A DNA stretch of 14,784 bases from an uncultured Eubacteriales bacterium (GTDB lineage Bacteria > Bacillota > Clostridia > Lachnospirales > Lachnospiraceae): contig URMF01000068.1 in assembly GCA_900548855.1 (NCBI GenBank), positions 1-14,784 of the forward strand. Reading direction: 5' to 3'. The position numbers and the translations under genes are program-made. Shown piece after piece: positions 6,713-13,795 of the stretch. How positions within the stretch are numbered: position 1 is the first letter of the stretch; the number at the start of each line of letters is the position of its first letter. The notes below the pieces were generated by a model. That model made no database searches and was not told where the DNA came from. It saw only the letters and a program-made list of their open reading frames with translations.

Positions 6713-7585
6713 ATGAAAGTTGGCGTTATTGGTGCAGGAACCATGGGTCAGGGTATTGCTAAGGCATTTGCTCAGGTTGAAGGATATGAAGTAGCACTTT
6801 GTGACATCAAACAGGAGTGGGCTGAAGGCGGTAAGGACAAGATTGCAAAAGGTTATGCAAGACTTGTAGAAAAAGGAAAGATGACACAGGAGAAGGTAGA
6901 CGGAATTCTGAATAGTATTACTCCTGGTCTTAAGGAAGATTTATGTGCGGATTGTGATTTGATTGTGGAAGCAGCATTCGAGGATATGAATGTTAAGAAG
7001 ACAACATTTGCGGAGTTGGATAAGATTGTTAAGCCAGAGTGTATTTTTGCTTCGAATACATCAAGTCTTTCTATTACGGAGATTGGTAATGGTCTTACCC
7101 GTCCTATGATTGGTATGCATTTCTTCAATCCTGCAGACCGTATGAAATTAGTGGAGGTAATTGCCGGTGTAAACACTCCGGAAGAGACTGTTTCTAAGAT
7201 TGTTAAGATTTCTGAAGAGATTGGAAAAACACCTGTGCAGGTGAATGAAGCTGCCGGTTTCGTTGTTAACCGTATCTTAATTCCTATGATTAATGAAGCA
7301 GCATTTATCAAGATGGAAGGAGTTTCTGATATTGCTGGTATTGATTCTGCCATGAAGCTTGGTGCAAATCATCCAATGGGACCGCTTGAGTTAGGTGATT
7401 TTGTTGGATTGGATATTTGTCTTGCAATCATGGATGTTCTTTACAATGAAACTGGAGACAGCAAATACCGTGCTTGTCCATTACTTCGTAAGATGGTCCG
7501 TGGCGGCAATCTTGGTGTTAAGAGTGGAAAGGGATTCTATATCTACAATGCTGACCGCACAAAGACACCAATTGATGCTCAGTAA
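6713..7585 (+). CDS. hbd: 3-hydroxybutyryl-CoA dehydrogenase
   Basis: Reduces acetoacetyl-CoA to 3-hydroxybutyryl-CoA. 290 residues, normal for the family. The N-terminal Rossmann fold has GAGTMG (7-12), and Asp31 at the end of the second strand favours NADH over NADPH. The catalytic residues can be placed by comparison with the human enzyme: Ser117 (SNTSS), His136 (MHFFNP), Glu148 (KLVEV) and Asn186 (VVNR). A first in-frame ATG at 6707 lies only two bases after the AGGAGG (6699-6704). The ATG at 6713, eight bases after it, begins directly with the Rossmann strand MKVGVIG and is taken as the start. Third gene of the operon, followed by a 166-base gap with repeats before bcd. Confidence 0.96.
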   Translation: MKVGVIGAGTMGQGIAKAFAQVEGYEVALCDIKQEWAEGGKDKIAKGYARLVEKGKMTQEKVDGILNSITPGLKEDLCADCDLIVEAAFEDMNVKKTTFAELDKIVKPECIFASNTSSLSITEIGNGLTRPMIGMHFFNPADRMKLVEVIAGVNTPEETVSKIVKISEEIGKTPVQVNEAAGFVVNRILIPMINEAAFIKMEGVSDIAGIDSAMKLGANHPMGPLELGDFVGLDICLAIMDVLYNETGDSKYRACPLLRKMVRGGNLGVKSGKGFYIYNADRTKTPIDAQ

Positions 7586-7593
7586 ATAAAAAG

Positions 7594-7732
7594 ACACGAA
7601 ATGCAAGGCTACGTTGCCCATTAAGTGTTCAAGCGGGAAACACTATGCCCACTAAGGTCAAAAGCACTTCACTAAGTGGGCAAGTGTATTTTCACACTAA
7701 ATTCGCAACTGCGTTGCTCATTAAGTGTTCAA
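7594..7732 (+). repeat. Intergenic repeat cluster between hbd and bcd
   Basis: A 39-bp segment at 7594-7632 recurs exactly 100 bases later at 7694-7732 with 31 of 39 positions identical; the last 21 positions differ at only one. The core, TTGCCCATTAAGTG (7614-7627), recurs as TTGCTCATTAAGTG (7714-7727) and partially as ATGCCCACTAAG (7645-7656), and once inverted as CACTAAGTGGGCAA (7670-7683). Such mixed direct and inverted copies suggest a dispersed intergenic element (REP- or MITE-like) or a regulatory RNA. No protein is encoded here. Confidence 0.8.
7640..7687 (+). promoter_or_regulatory. Hairpin upstream of bcd with competing partners
   Basis: ACACT-A-TGCCCACT (7640-7653) pairs with AGTGGGCAAGTGT (7675-7687), giving 13 pairs with one bulged A and a 21-base loop. 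The 3' arm can instead pair with the copy at 7614-7627 or with the copy at 7714-7727, which ends nine bases before the bcd ribosome binding site. Switching between these structures could affect bcd translation. This is predicted by eye from complementarity only. Confidence 0.5.
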
Positions 7733-7751
7733 TATAGGAGGAAAAATAAAA

Positions 7752-8918
7752 ATGGATTTCACTTTAAGTAAGAAACATGAAATGGCGCAGACTCTTTTTA
7801 GAGAATTTGCTGAAAATGAAGTAAAGCCACTTGCTCAGGAAATTGATGAAGAACACAGATTTCCACGAGAGACAGTAGAGAAGATGGCAAAAGCCGGCTT
7901 TTTAGGTATTCCTGTTCCAAAGGAGTTAGGGGGTCAGGGATGCGATCCTTTGACATATGTTATGTGTGTAGAAGAATTGTCTAAGGTTTGTGGTACGACA
8001 GGAGTTATCGTATCTGCACATACATCTCTTTGTGTAGATCCAATCCAGACATATGGAACACCAGAGCAGAAGGAAAAATATATTCCGGATTTAGCTTCCG
8101 GTAAGAAATTAGGTGCTTTTGGTTTGACTGAGCCAGGTGCTGGTACCGATGCGCAGGGACAGCAGACAAAAGCTGTATTAGACGGTGATGAGTGGGTATT
8201 AAACGGTTCTAAGTGCTTTATTACCAATGGTAAAGAAGCTGATGTTTATATTATCATTGCTGTAACGGGTAAAGTAGAGAAGCGTGGACGTATGCAGAAG
8301 GAGATTTCTGCATTTATCGTGGAGAAGGGTACACCAGGATTTACTTTTGGTACGAAAGAAAATAAGATGGGTATCTGTGGATCTTCTACATACGAGTTAA
8401 TCTTTACAGATTGCCGCATTCCAAAGGAGAACTTGTTAGGTGCTAAGGGTAAGGGCTTTGGTATTGCTATGCATACACTGGATGGTGGTCGTATTGGTAT
8501 TGCTGCTCAGGCTCTTGGTATTGCTGAGGGTGCTTTGGAGACAACTATCAACTATGTAAAAGAGAGAAAGCAGTTTGGCCGTTCTATTGCCCAGTTCCAG
8601 AATACACAGTTCCAGTTGGCAGATATGGCTACTAAGGTAGAGGCTGCTAAATTGTTAGTATATAGAGCAGCTATGAAGAAGGGCGAATACCAGAATGGTG
8701 CAAAGGTTTCTTATTCTGTAGAAGCTGCTATGGCTAAATTATACGCTGCAGAAGTTGCTATGGAAGTAACAACTAAGGCAGTTCAGTTACATGGTGGATA
8801 TGGTTACATTAAAGAGTACGACGTTGAACGTATGATGCGTGATGCGAAAATCACAGAGATCTACGAAGGAACTTCAGAAGTTCAGCGTATGGTTATCTCT
8901 GCAAATCTTTTAAATTAG
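7752..8918 (+). CDS. bcd: Butyryl-CoA dehydrogenase
   Basis: Flavoprotein of the acyl-CoA dehydrogenase family that reduces crotonyl-CoA to butyryl-CoA. 388 residues, normal length. It shows the FAD/acyl-CoA signature GLTEPGAGTD (124-133), ERKQFGR in the C-terminal helical domain, and the catalytic base Glu372 in IYEGTSEVQR. In clostridia Bcd works with EtfAB as an electron-bifurcating complex in which exergonic crotonyl-CoA reduction by NADH drives ferredoxin reduction. The start is the ATG at 7752, nine bases after AGGAGGA (7736-7742); the GTG at 7725 lies upstream of that ribosome binding site and inside the repeat. The etfB ribosome binding site overlaps the bcd stop codon, suggesting translational coupling of bcd and etfB. 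Confidence 0.96.
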   Translation: MDFTLSKKHEMAQTLFREFAENEVKPLAQEIDEEHRFPRETVEKMAKAGFLGIPVPKELGGQGCDPLTYVMCVEELSKVCGTTGVIVSAHTSLCVDPIQTYGTPEQKEKYIPDLASGKKLGAFGLTEPGAGTDAQGQQTKAVLDGDEWVLNGSKCFITNGKEADVYIIIAVTGKVEKRGRMQKEISAFIVEKGTPGFTFGTKENKMGICGSSTYELIFTDCRIPKENLLGAKGKGFGIAMHTLDGGRIGIAAQALGIAEGALETTINYVKERKQFGRSIAQFQNTQFQLADMATKVEAAKLLVYRAAMKKGEYQNGAKVSYSVEAAMAKLYAAEVAMEVTTKAVQLHGGYGYIKEYDVERMMRDAKITEIYEGTSEVQRMVISANLLN

Positions 8919-8930
8919 GAGGTAATTAAC

Positions 8931-9719
8931 GTGAAGATTGTTGTTTGTGTAAAACAGGTACCTGATACAAAGGGTGGAGTTAAATTTAATCCGGATGGAA
9001 CATTGGATAGAGGTGCAATGCTTACTATTATGAATCCGGATGATAAGGCTGGTCTTGAGGCTGCACTTACAATCAAGGATCAGTATGATGATGTAGAAGT
9101 TACAGTTGTGACTATGGGACTTCCAAAGGCTGAGGAGGTTCTTCGTGAGGCTATGGCTATGGGTGCCGATAAGGGTATTCTTGTTACTGACAGAGTATTA
9201 GGTGGTGCGGATACCTGGGCTACCTCTACTACCATTGCCGGAGCATTGAGAAATATTGATTACGATTTGATTATTACAGGGCGTCAGGCGATTGATGGTG
9301 ATACTGCACAGGTTGGACCACAGATTGCTGAGCATTTAGGACTTCCGGTTATCTCTTATGCACAGGATATCAAGATTGATGGAGACAGTGTAGTTGTTAA
9401 GCGTCAGTATGATGACGGATATCATATGGTTAAGGTTCAGATGCCTTGCTTAATCACAGCATTAGCTGAGTTAAATGAGCCACGTTATATGACACCAGGC
9501 GGAATCTTTGATGCATATGATGCAGAGATTACAACGTGGGGAAGAGCAGATCTTAAGGAGGTCGACGATTCAAACATAGGTTTAAATGGTTCTCCGACAA
9601 AGATTGCAAAGGCTTCTGACAAGGTTCGTAAGGGCGCTGGTGAGAAGGTAGTTCCGGATTCTCCAGAAGATGCAGCTAAGTTAATCGTTGACAAGTTATT
9701 GTCAAAGCACATTATCTAA
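8931..9719 (+). CDS. etfB: Electron transfer flavoprotein, beta subunit
   Basis: 262 residues, the usual size for EtfB. The ETF-beta signature TGRQAIDGDTAQVGP is at 116-130 and the N-terminal MKIVVCVKQVPDT block is typical. It forms a heterodimer with EtfA. In bifurcating ETFs the beta subunit holds the FAD that receives the NADH electron pair and splits it. The genetic link to bcd supports that type, although the FAD-type-determining residues were not compared in an alignment. It uses a GTG start, fixed by AGGAGGT (8917-8923) seven bases upstream. The gap to bcd is only 12 bases and that to etfA 16 bases, so bcd, etfB and etfA form a tightly packed block for making one complex. Confidence 0.96.
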   Translation: MKIVVCVKQVPDTKGGVKFNPDGTLDRGAMLTIMNPDDKAGLEAALTIKDQYDDVEVTVVTMGLPKAEEVLREAMAMGADKGILVTDRVLGGADTWATSTTIAGALRNIDYDLIITGRQAIDGDTAQVGPQIAEHLGLPVISYAQDIKIDGDSVVVKRQYDDGYHMVKVQMPCLITALAELNEPRYMTPGGIFDAYDAEITTWGRADLKEVDDSNIGLNGSPTKIAKASDKVRKGAGEKVVPDSPEDAAKLIVDKLLSKHII

Positions 9720-9735
9720 TAAAGAGGTGAATAAA

Positions 9736-10800
9736 ATGGGTGCAATGAGTGCAGAACAATTGGAGCAGTACAAAGGCGTATTTGTCTTTGCACAGCAGGT
9801 AGATAATAAGTTAAGCAGTATTTCCTTTGAGTTAATTGGAGAAGGAAAAAGACTTGCTGAAAAATTAAATGAAAAAGTAACTGCAGTATTAGTAGGTTCT
9901 GATGTAGCAGGTCTTGTTGATGAATTAGCAGAGTACGGTGCTGACAGAGTGATTGTTGTTGATGATCCGGAGTTAAAGGATTATAGAACAGAGCCATATG
10001 CACATGCGCTTGCTTCTGTAATCAATGAGTATAAGCCTGAAATTATGTTAGTTGGTGCTACAGCAATCGGTAGAGATTTAGGTCCTACCGTATCAGCAAG
10101 AGTTGCAACTGGTCTTACCGCTGACTGTACACTGCTTGAGATTGGTGATTTCCCAATCAATCCAATTCCTGGTAAGGAGCAGAAGCATAATCAGTTATTA
10201 ATGACTCGTCCGGCATTTGGTGGTAACACAATCGCTACCATTGCATGTCCAGATAACCGTCCGCAGATGGCAACGGTTCGTCCTGGTGTTATGCAGAAGC
10301 TTGACAAGGTTGCCGGTGCAAAAGCAGAAGTAATTAATTATAATCCTGGATTTACTCCAGATAAGAAATATGTAGAGATTCTTGAAGTTGTTAAAGCAGT
10401 TTCAGACGTAAAAGACATTATGGATGCTAAGATTCTGGTATCCGGCGGTCGTGGTGTAGGAAGTAAAGAGAACTTCAAGCTTCTTGAGGATTTGGCAGAG
10501 GTGCTTGGCGGAACGGTTAGCTGTTCCCGTGCTGTAACGGATTCCGGCTGGTTACCAAAAGAACTGCAGGTTGGACAGACCGGTAAGACAGTTCGTCCAC
10601 AGGTATATTTTGCAATCGGTATTTCCGGAGCAATCCAGCACGTGGCTGGTATGGAAGAGTCTGACCTTATTATTGCAATCAACAAGGATGAGGATGCTCC
10701 TATCTTTGATGTAGCAGATTATGGTATTGTTGGCGATTTGAATAAGATTGTTCCTCAGCTTACAGCAGCAATTAAGTCACAGGTGGCAAGTAAGTATTAA
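9736..10800 (+). CDS. etfA: Electron transfer flavoprotein, alpha subunit
   Basis: 354 residues. The N-terminal alpha/beta domain (about 10-210) is followed by the conserved C-terminal FAD domain with SGGRGVGS (236-243), LQVGQTGKTVRPQ (277-289), GISGAIQH (295-302) and NKDEDAPIF (316-324), all intact. It pairs with EtfB and carries the mobile FAD that shuttles an electron to Bcd. The chosen ATG lies about seven bases after AGAGGTG (9723-9729). An in-frame TTG at 9688 lies inside etfB with no ribosome binding site, and an ATG at 9745 is a less well spaced alternative. It is the last gene of the operon, followed by a hairpin and a strong terminator. No butyryl-CoA:acetate CoA-transferase or butyrate kinase gene follows. 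Confidence 0.96.
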   Translation: MGAMSAEQLEQYKGVFVFAQQVDNKLSSISFELIGEGKRLAEKLNEKVTAVLVGSDVAGLVDELAEYGADRVIVVDDPELKDYRTEPYAHALASVINEYKPEIMLVGATAIGRDLGPTVSARVATGLTADCTLLEIGDFPINPIPGKEQKHNQLLMTRPAFGGNTIATIACPDNRPQMATVRPGVMQKLDKVAGAKAEVINYNPGFTPDKKYVEILEVVKAVSDVKDIMDAKILVSGGRGVGSKENFKLLEDLAEVLGGTVSCSRAVTDSGWLPKELQVGQTGKTVRPQVYFAIGISGAIQHVAGMEESDLIIAINKDEDAPIFDVADYGIVGDLNKIVPQLTAAIKSQVASKY

Positions 10801-10810
10801 AATTTTTATA

Positions 10811-10850
10811 TTATGCCTTGGCAAGTGAAGATATGTCCAATTAGGCATAA
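10811..10850 (+). other. Extra 3'-end hairpin before the etfA terminator
   Basis: TTATGCCTTGG (10811-10821) pairs with CCAA (10837-10840) and GGCATAA (10844-10850), with TTA bulged out. It sits just after the etfA stop and three bases before the terminator stem, so the operon transcript would end in two stacked hairpins. It may protect the 3' end from exonucleases. Confidence 0.5.
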
Positions 10851-10853
10851 AGT

Positions 10854-10887
10854 AAAAACCCAGAGATGGCATCCTCTGGGTTTTTTT
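10854..10887 (+). terminator. Intrinsic terminator of the butyrate operon
   Basis: AAAAACCCAGAG (10854-10865) pairs perfectly with CTCTGGGTTTTT (10874-10885) around an eight-base loop, and the stem runs into seven Ts (10881-10887). This is a textbook Rho-independent terminator. Confidence 0.92.
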
Positions 10888-10896
10888 ATACACAAT

Positions 10897-11136
10897 GTGG
10901 CTGTCCATAAATTTTATCTGTTTTTGATGGTGGTGCCAATTGGATTGTGGATTGGTGGAGCAGGATATTTTTGGTAGCAGAGGAGAAGGAAGCGGTTTCG
11001 GGATGATGTGGAATTGGATGATGGACGCAGGGTAAGAACCCATTTGATACCAGGAATTGTGGAGCTTTTAATCTGTCTTGGTTTTACAGTATTCTGGACA
11101 GCCTGTGTACGGATGATTGCAGAGTATATGGTATAG
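10897..11136 (+). pseudogene. Remnant of a small two-membrane-segment protein, broken by TAG
   Basis: One forward frame reads like protein for 240 bases but has a TAG at 10975-10977. Before it: a hydrophobic stretch, FYLFLMVVPIGLWIGGAGYF. After it: a basic run QRRRKRFRDD, a polar segment, then a second hydrophobic stretch from GIVELLICLGFTVFW to the TAG at 11134-11136. The result looks like a membrane protein with two helices and a positively charged loop. The GTG at 10897 is the most upstream plausible start; neither it nor the ATG at 10927 has a Shine-Dalgarno sequence, and the operon terminator lies immediately upstream. I recognise no family. A single change (for example CAG to TAG) would account for the break. 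The alternatives are a chance open frame or a shorter gene expressed from the second part. Confidence 0.45.
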
Positions 11137-11164
11137 ATTACTGCCATCAGCTTGCTACAGGGTG

Positions 11165-11193
11165 TTGACTATATGAAAGAAAATGGTTAAAAT
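11165..11193 (+). promoter_or_regulatory. Sigma-A promoter of the purine permease gene
   Basis: TTGACT (11165-11170) is separated by 17 bases from TAAAAT (11188-11193); each box has one mismatch to consensus. Transcription would start near 11200, leaving only about 30 bases of leader before the chosen start codon. That leaves no room for a purine riboswitch. Confidence 0.75.
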
Positions 11194-11228
11194 AACAAAA
11201 TACTATGAAAAGAGAAAGGGAGAATTAT

Positions 11229-12701
11229 ATGGACAAGTTTTTTAAGATTAAGGAACGTGGTTCCAGTGTAAGGATGGAAATTATTGGTGGTCTGACTACA
11301 TTTTTTGCAATGGCTTACATTGTGTTTGTCAATCCCAATCAGGTTGCCGGCGAGGGTGCGAATGGCTGGCTTGCAGGTGCGGCAGCAGAGGCGGGAATAG
11401 ATGTGTCGGCGCAGCTTGGACAGATTTGGAATTCTGTATTTATTGCTTCCATATTGGCAGCAGTTGTGGGCACTTTGCTGATGGCGTTTCTTGCAAATAT
11501 GCCATTTGCACAGGCTTGTGGTATGGGATTAAATGCATTTTTCTGTACCAGCTTTATAACAGCATCTGTATTCAGTGGAGTAGATGTGATTGAAGGCTAT
11601 CATGCAGGTATGGTAATCATCTTTGTGTCTGGTCTTGTATTTCTTGTATTATCTGTTACCGGAGCGAGAGAGTATATTGCAAAAGCGATGCCGGAATGTC
11701 TGAAAAAAGCAATTCCGGCAGGCATTGGCTTGTTTATTGCTATGATTGGTCTGAAAAATGCAGGTCTTATTCAGGCAAATCAGTATACTTTTGTACAGTT
11801 TGTTGATATTCATGGTGCAATTGAAGAATCAAAACTGAATGGAACAGATTGGAAATTAGTCGTAATCCCGGCATTGATTGCCTTTGTTGGATTGTTGATT
11901 ATTGCAATTTTAGAACATTATAAGGTAAAAGGCAGTGTGATTATTTCTATTCTCATTTGTACAGTGTTGTACTATCTTTGCATGATGACGGTTCCAAACT
12001 TTGATTTAAGTGCAATCGGACAGACCTTTAGGGATTTTGGTGAGGTTGGCATTGTTGGACTGTTTGATGGAAAGGCATGGAGCGATGCCTTTGTGGGAGC
12101 ACCGGTTGGCGGTGTGTTTAATGCAGTGATGTTAATTATCACATTCTGCCTGGTGGATATGTTTGATACAATTGGAACTTTGTACGGAACTGCATCCCAG
12201 GCAGACATGCTGGATGAAAACGGTGATCCGGTTAACGTCAATAAGTCAATGCTTTGTGATTCCATTGCGACGGTTGCAGGTGCGGCTCTTGGTACTTCAA
12301 CCTGTACTACTTTTGTGGAATCTTCTTCCGGTGTGGCTGCCGGTGCAAGAACGGGCTTTGCCAGTGTTGTAACTGCAATTTGTTTTGCACTTTGTTTATT
12401 CTTAAGCCCTCTTGCCAGCATTATTCCGAGTGCAGCAACAGCTCCGGCATTAATTTATGTTGGTGTATTGATGATGAAGAGCTTTGCACAGGTTGATATG
12501 CATGATATCACTTCTGCAGTTCCGGCATTTTTAGCACTTCTTATGATGCCACTTACGTATTCCATTGCAAATGGTATTGGTATCGGAGCGATTGCCTATG
12601 TGATTCTTTCATTGTGTACCGGCAAGTATCAGAAGAAGGATGTTGTGATTACAATTATTGCAGCATTGTTTGTATTGAAATTTATATTTGTTACAATGTA
12701 G
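11229..12701 (+). CDS. NCS2-family purine permease (guanine/hypoxanthine, AzgA/PbuG type)
   Basis: 490 residues of mostly hydrophobic sequence, fitting the 12-14 membrane segments of the NCS2 AzgA-like branch, which imports hypoxanthine, guanine or adenine with protons. Family blocks seen: GGLTTFFAMAYIVFVNP (20-36), ACGMGLNAFF (96-105), VDMFDTIGTLYG (309-320) and LGTSTCTTFVESSSG (354-368); the last two lie in the substrate-binding region. The ATG at 11229 is preceded by AAAGGGAG (11215-11222) with six bases between. The in-frame ATG at 11205 lies upstream of that site and within a few bases of the predicted transcription start, so it is rejected. The gene is a single unit with its own promoter, converging on the DUF362 gene. 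The exact base transported cannot be told from sequence alone. Confidence 0.93.
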   Translation: MDKFFKIKERGSSVRMEIIGGLTTFFAMAYIVFVNPNQVAGEGANGWLAGAAAEAGIDVSAQLGQIWNSVFIASILAAVVGTLLMAFLANMPFAQACGMGLNAFFCTSFITASVFSGVDVIEGYHAGMVIIFVSGLVFLVLSVTGAREYIAKAMPECLKKAIPAGIGLFIAMIGLKNAGLIQANQYTFVQFVDIHGAIEESKLNGTDWKLVVIPALIAFVGLLIIAILEHYKVKGSVIISILICTVLYYLCMMTVPNFDLSAIGQTFRDFGEVGIVGLFDGKAWSDAFVGAPVGGVFNAVMLIITFCLVDMFDTIGTLYGTASQADMLDENGDPVNVNKSMLCDSIATVAGAALGTSTCTTFVESSSGVAAGARTGFASVVTAICFALCLFLSPLASIIPSAATAPALIYVGVLMMKSFAQVDMHDITSAVPAFLALLMMPLTYSIANGIGIGAIAYVILSLCTGKYQKKDVVITIIAALFVLKFIFVTM

Positions 12702-12734
12702 ATTTAATGTTGTAAATGAAAAATGGGGTATAAA

Positions 12735-12775
12735 GCAATATGTCAGGTGGCTGTTTCCAGCCACCTGACGATTGC
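12735..12775. terminator. Bidirectional hairpin between convergent genes
   Basis: GTCAGGTGGCTG (12742-12753) pairs perfectly with CAGCCACCTGAC (12758-12769) over 12 bases with a TTTC loop. GCAAT (12735-12739) and ATTGC (12771-12775) extend it after a small internal loop. It lies midway between the convergent stop codons and could serve both strands. Neither side has a proper T-run; the minus side has only scattered Ts. The hairpin is certain, its efficiency as a terminator is not. Confidence 0.65.
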
Positions 12776-12791
12776 AATGATTAATTGGAGA

Positions 12792-13658
12792 CTAATCTAT
12801 CTGAATCAATTCATATTCTTTCGAACCAAAGCCTAATGCAGCAGCAGTTTCAATGGTATAGCTGCCGTTACGGGATTCAATCCGCTGGATTAAATGGTCT
12901 CTGCCCGGGTCGTCGGATGCGTAAACCAAATCCAGGCAGGCCTGGTCAATGGCAACCGGGTCGGTGGAGACAAGGATTCCAATATCCTTCATGCAGGGGT
13001 CTTCCGCTACCGCACAACAGTCACAATCTACAGACATATTTTTCATTACGTTTACATAGAGAATATTTCCCTTAAAGAAGTTGACAATGGAAGACGCAGC
13101 ATCTGCCATGGAAGCTAAAAAGGAATCATGGTCGGCTGTCCAGATATCCTCCGGTTTTCCGGCTCCGTGAATGTAGGCTTTTCCATAGGAGGAAGCGATA
13201 CCGATGGATAACTGCTTTAAGGCTCCACCATAGCCACCCATTGGATGTCCCTTGAAATGGGATAAAACGAGCATGGAATCATAATTTTTGAGATTTTTCC
13301 CCACATAGTTTTTATGAATGACCTTTCCCTGTGGAATATCCAGTTCCAAATCAGGTCCTTCTGCATCCAGCAAATCCACATTAAAATAGTGTGTCCAGCC
13401 ATGTTTATCTAAGGTTTTCAAATGCTTTTCTGTGGTATTGCGCTCTCCTTCATAGGCAGTATTGCATTCCACAACGGTGCCTCTGGTAAACTCTATAACA
13501 GGTTTCCAAAATTCCGGCTTTAAAAAGTTTTGATTGCCGACTTCTCCCGAGTGCAGTTTTACGGCTGTTTTCCCGGTCAGATTTTTCCCAGATAGCTGGT
13601 AGAGCTCTACCACTTTTTCCGGTGAGATATTTTTTGAAAAATATACTTTTGATTTCAT
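12792..13658 (-). CDS. DUF362-domain protein (putative iron-sulfur protein)
   Basis: 288 residues from the chosen start. It matches the DUF362 pattern: an N-terminal TAVKLHSGEVGN block (31-42), the central VLSHFKGHPMGGYGGALKQL block (131-150), and a C-terminal Cys cluster (Cys212, 214, 215 and 222, in CDCCAVAEDPC) followed by GILVSTDPVAIDQACLDL. Members of this family are often annotated as Fe-S centre proteins; no reaction is established, so none is assigned. There is no signal peptide. An upstream in-frame ATG at 13673 overlaps the Shine-Dalgarno GGAGGTG (13665-13671 on the complement), so the ATG at 13658, six bases after it, is the start. It is divergent from the LysM/GH18 gene and convergent with the permease, so it is transcribed alone. 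Confidence 0.9.
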   Translation of the reverse strand: MKSKVYFSKNISPEKVVELYQLSGKNLTGKTAVKLHSGEVGNQNFLKPEFWKPVIEFTRGTVVECNTAYEGERNTTEKHLKTLDKHGWTHYFNVDLLDAEGPDLELDIPQGKVIHKNYVGKNLKNYDSMLVLSHFKGHPMGGYGGALKQLSIGIASSYGKAYIHGAGKPEDIWTADHDSFLASMADAASSIVNFFKGNILYVNVMKNMSVDCDCCAVAEDPCMKDIGILVSTDPVAIDQACLDLVYASDDPGRDHLIQRIESRNGSYTIETAAALGFGSKEYELIQID

Positions 13659-13686
13659 TTTGTACACCTCCATCTATGATGAATGT

Positions 13687-13715
13687 ATCATACTATATTT
13701 TGGTAAAAAAAACAA
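13687..13715 (-). promoter_or_regulatory. Sigma-A promoter of the DUF362 gene
   Basis: On the complement, TTGTTT (13715-13710) is separated by 17 bases from TATGAT (13692-13687), with an A+T-rich spacer. The predicted transcript would begin near 13680, about 20 bases before the start codon, and includes the GGAGGTG ribosome binding site. Confidence 0.6.
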
Positions 13716-13751
13716 TTCTGCGTTGAAACAGAGATTTTCATAAAAGTCATG

Positions 13752-13783
13752 TTGGCAGCATACCTTATTGTAATGAATATAAA
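13752..13783 (+). promoter_or_regulatory. Weak promoter candidate for the LysM/GH18 gene
   Basis: TTGGCA (13752-13757) could act as a -35, with a -10 somewhere in GAATATAAA (13775-13783), but the best box, TATAAA, is 20 bases away. Clean sigma-E, -F, -G or -K consensus boxes were looked for and not found. The gene must have some promoter in this 137-base divergent gap; this is the best guess. Confidence 0.25.
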
Positions 13784-13795
13784 AGATTAAGTGGT

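Noticed and set aside
6853..7353. 166-residue minus-strand open frame inside hbd
   Set aside because: It lies antisense to a gene with intact catalytic motifs, has no recognisable domain, and mirrors the codon pattern of hbd.
7725..7727. GTG as bcd start
   Set aside because: It lies inside the intergenic repeat and upstream of the ribosome binding site used by the ATG at 7752.
10777..11147. Two minus-strand open frames across the etfA terminator region
   Set aside because: They run through a strong terminator or lack protein-like character; the forward frame of the remnant is much more protein-like.
11137..11204. Purine riboswitch upstream of the permease
   Set aside because: No conserved purine-aptamer core was seen, and the predicted leader is only about 30 bases.
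11205..11207. Upstream ATG as permease start
   Set aside because: It is a few bases from the predicted transcription start and upstream of the Shine-Dalgarno site serving 11229.
11972..12421. 149-residue minus-strand open frame inside the permease gene
   Set aside because: Antisense shadow of conserved membrane-segment codons, with low-complexity Ala/Pro/Ser/Thr composition and no motif.
13671..13673. Upstream ATG as DUF362 start (minus strand)
   Set aside because: It overlaps the GGAGGTG Shine-Dalgarno site that serves the ATG at 13658.
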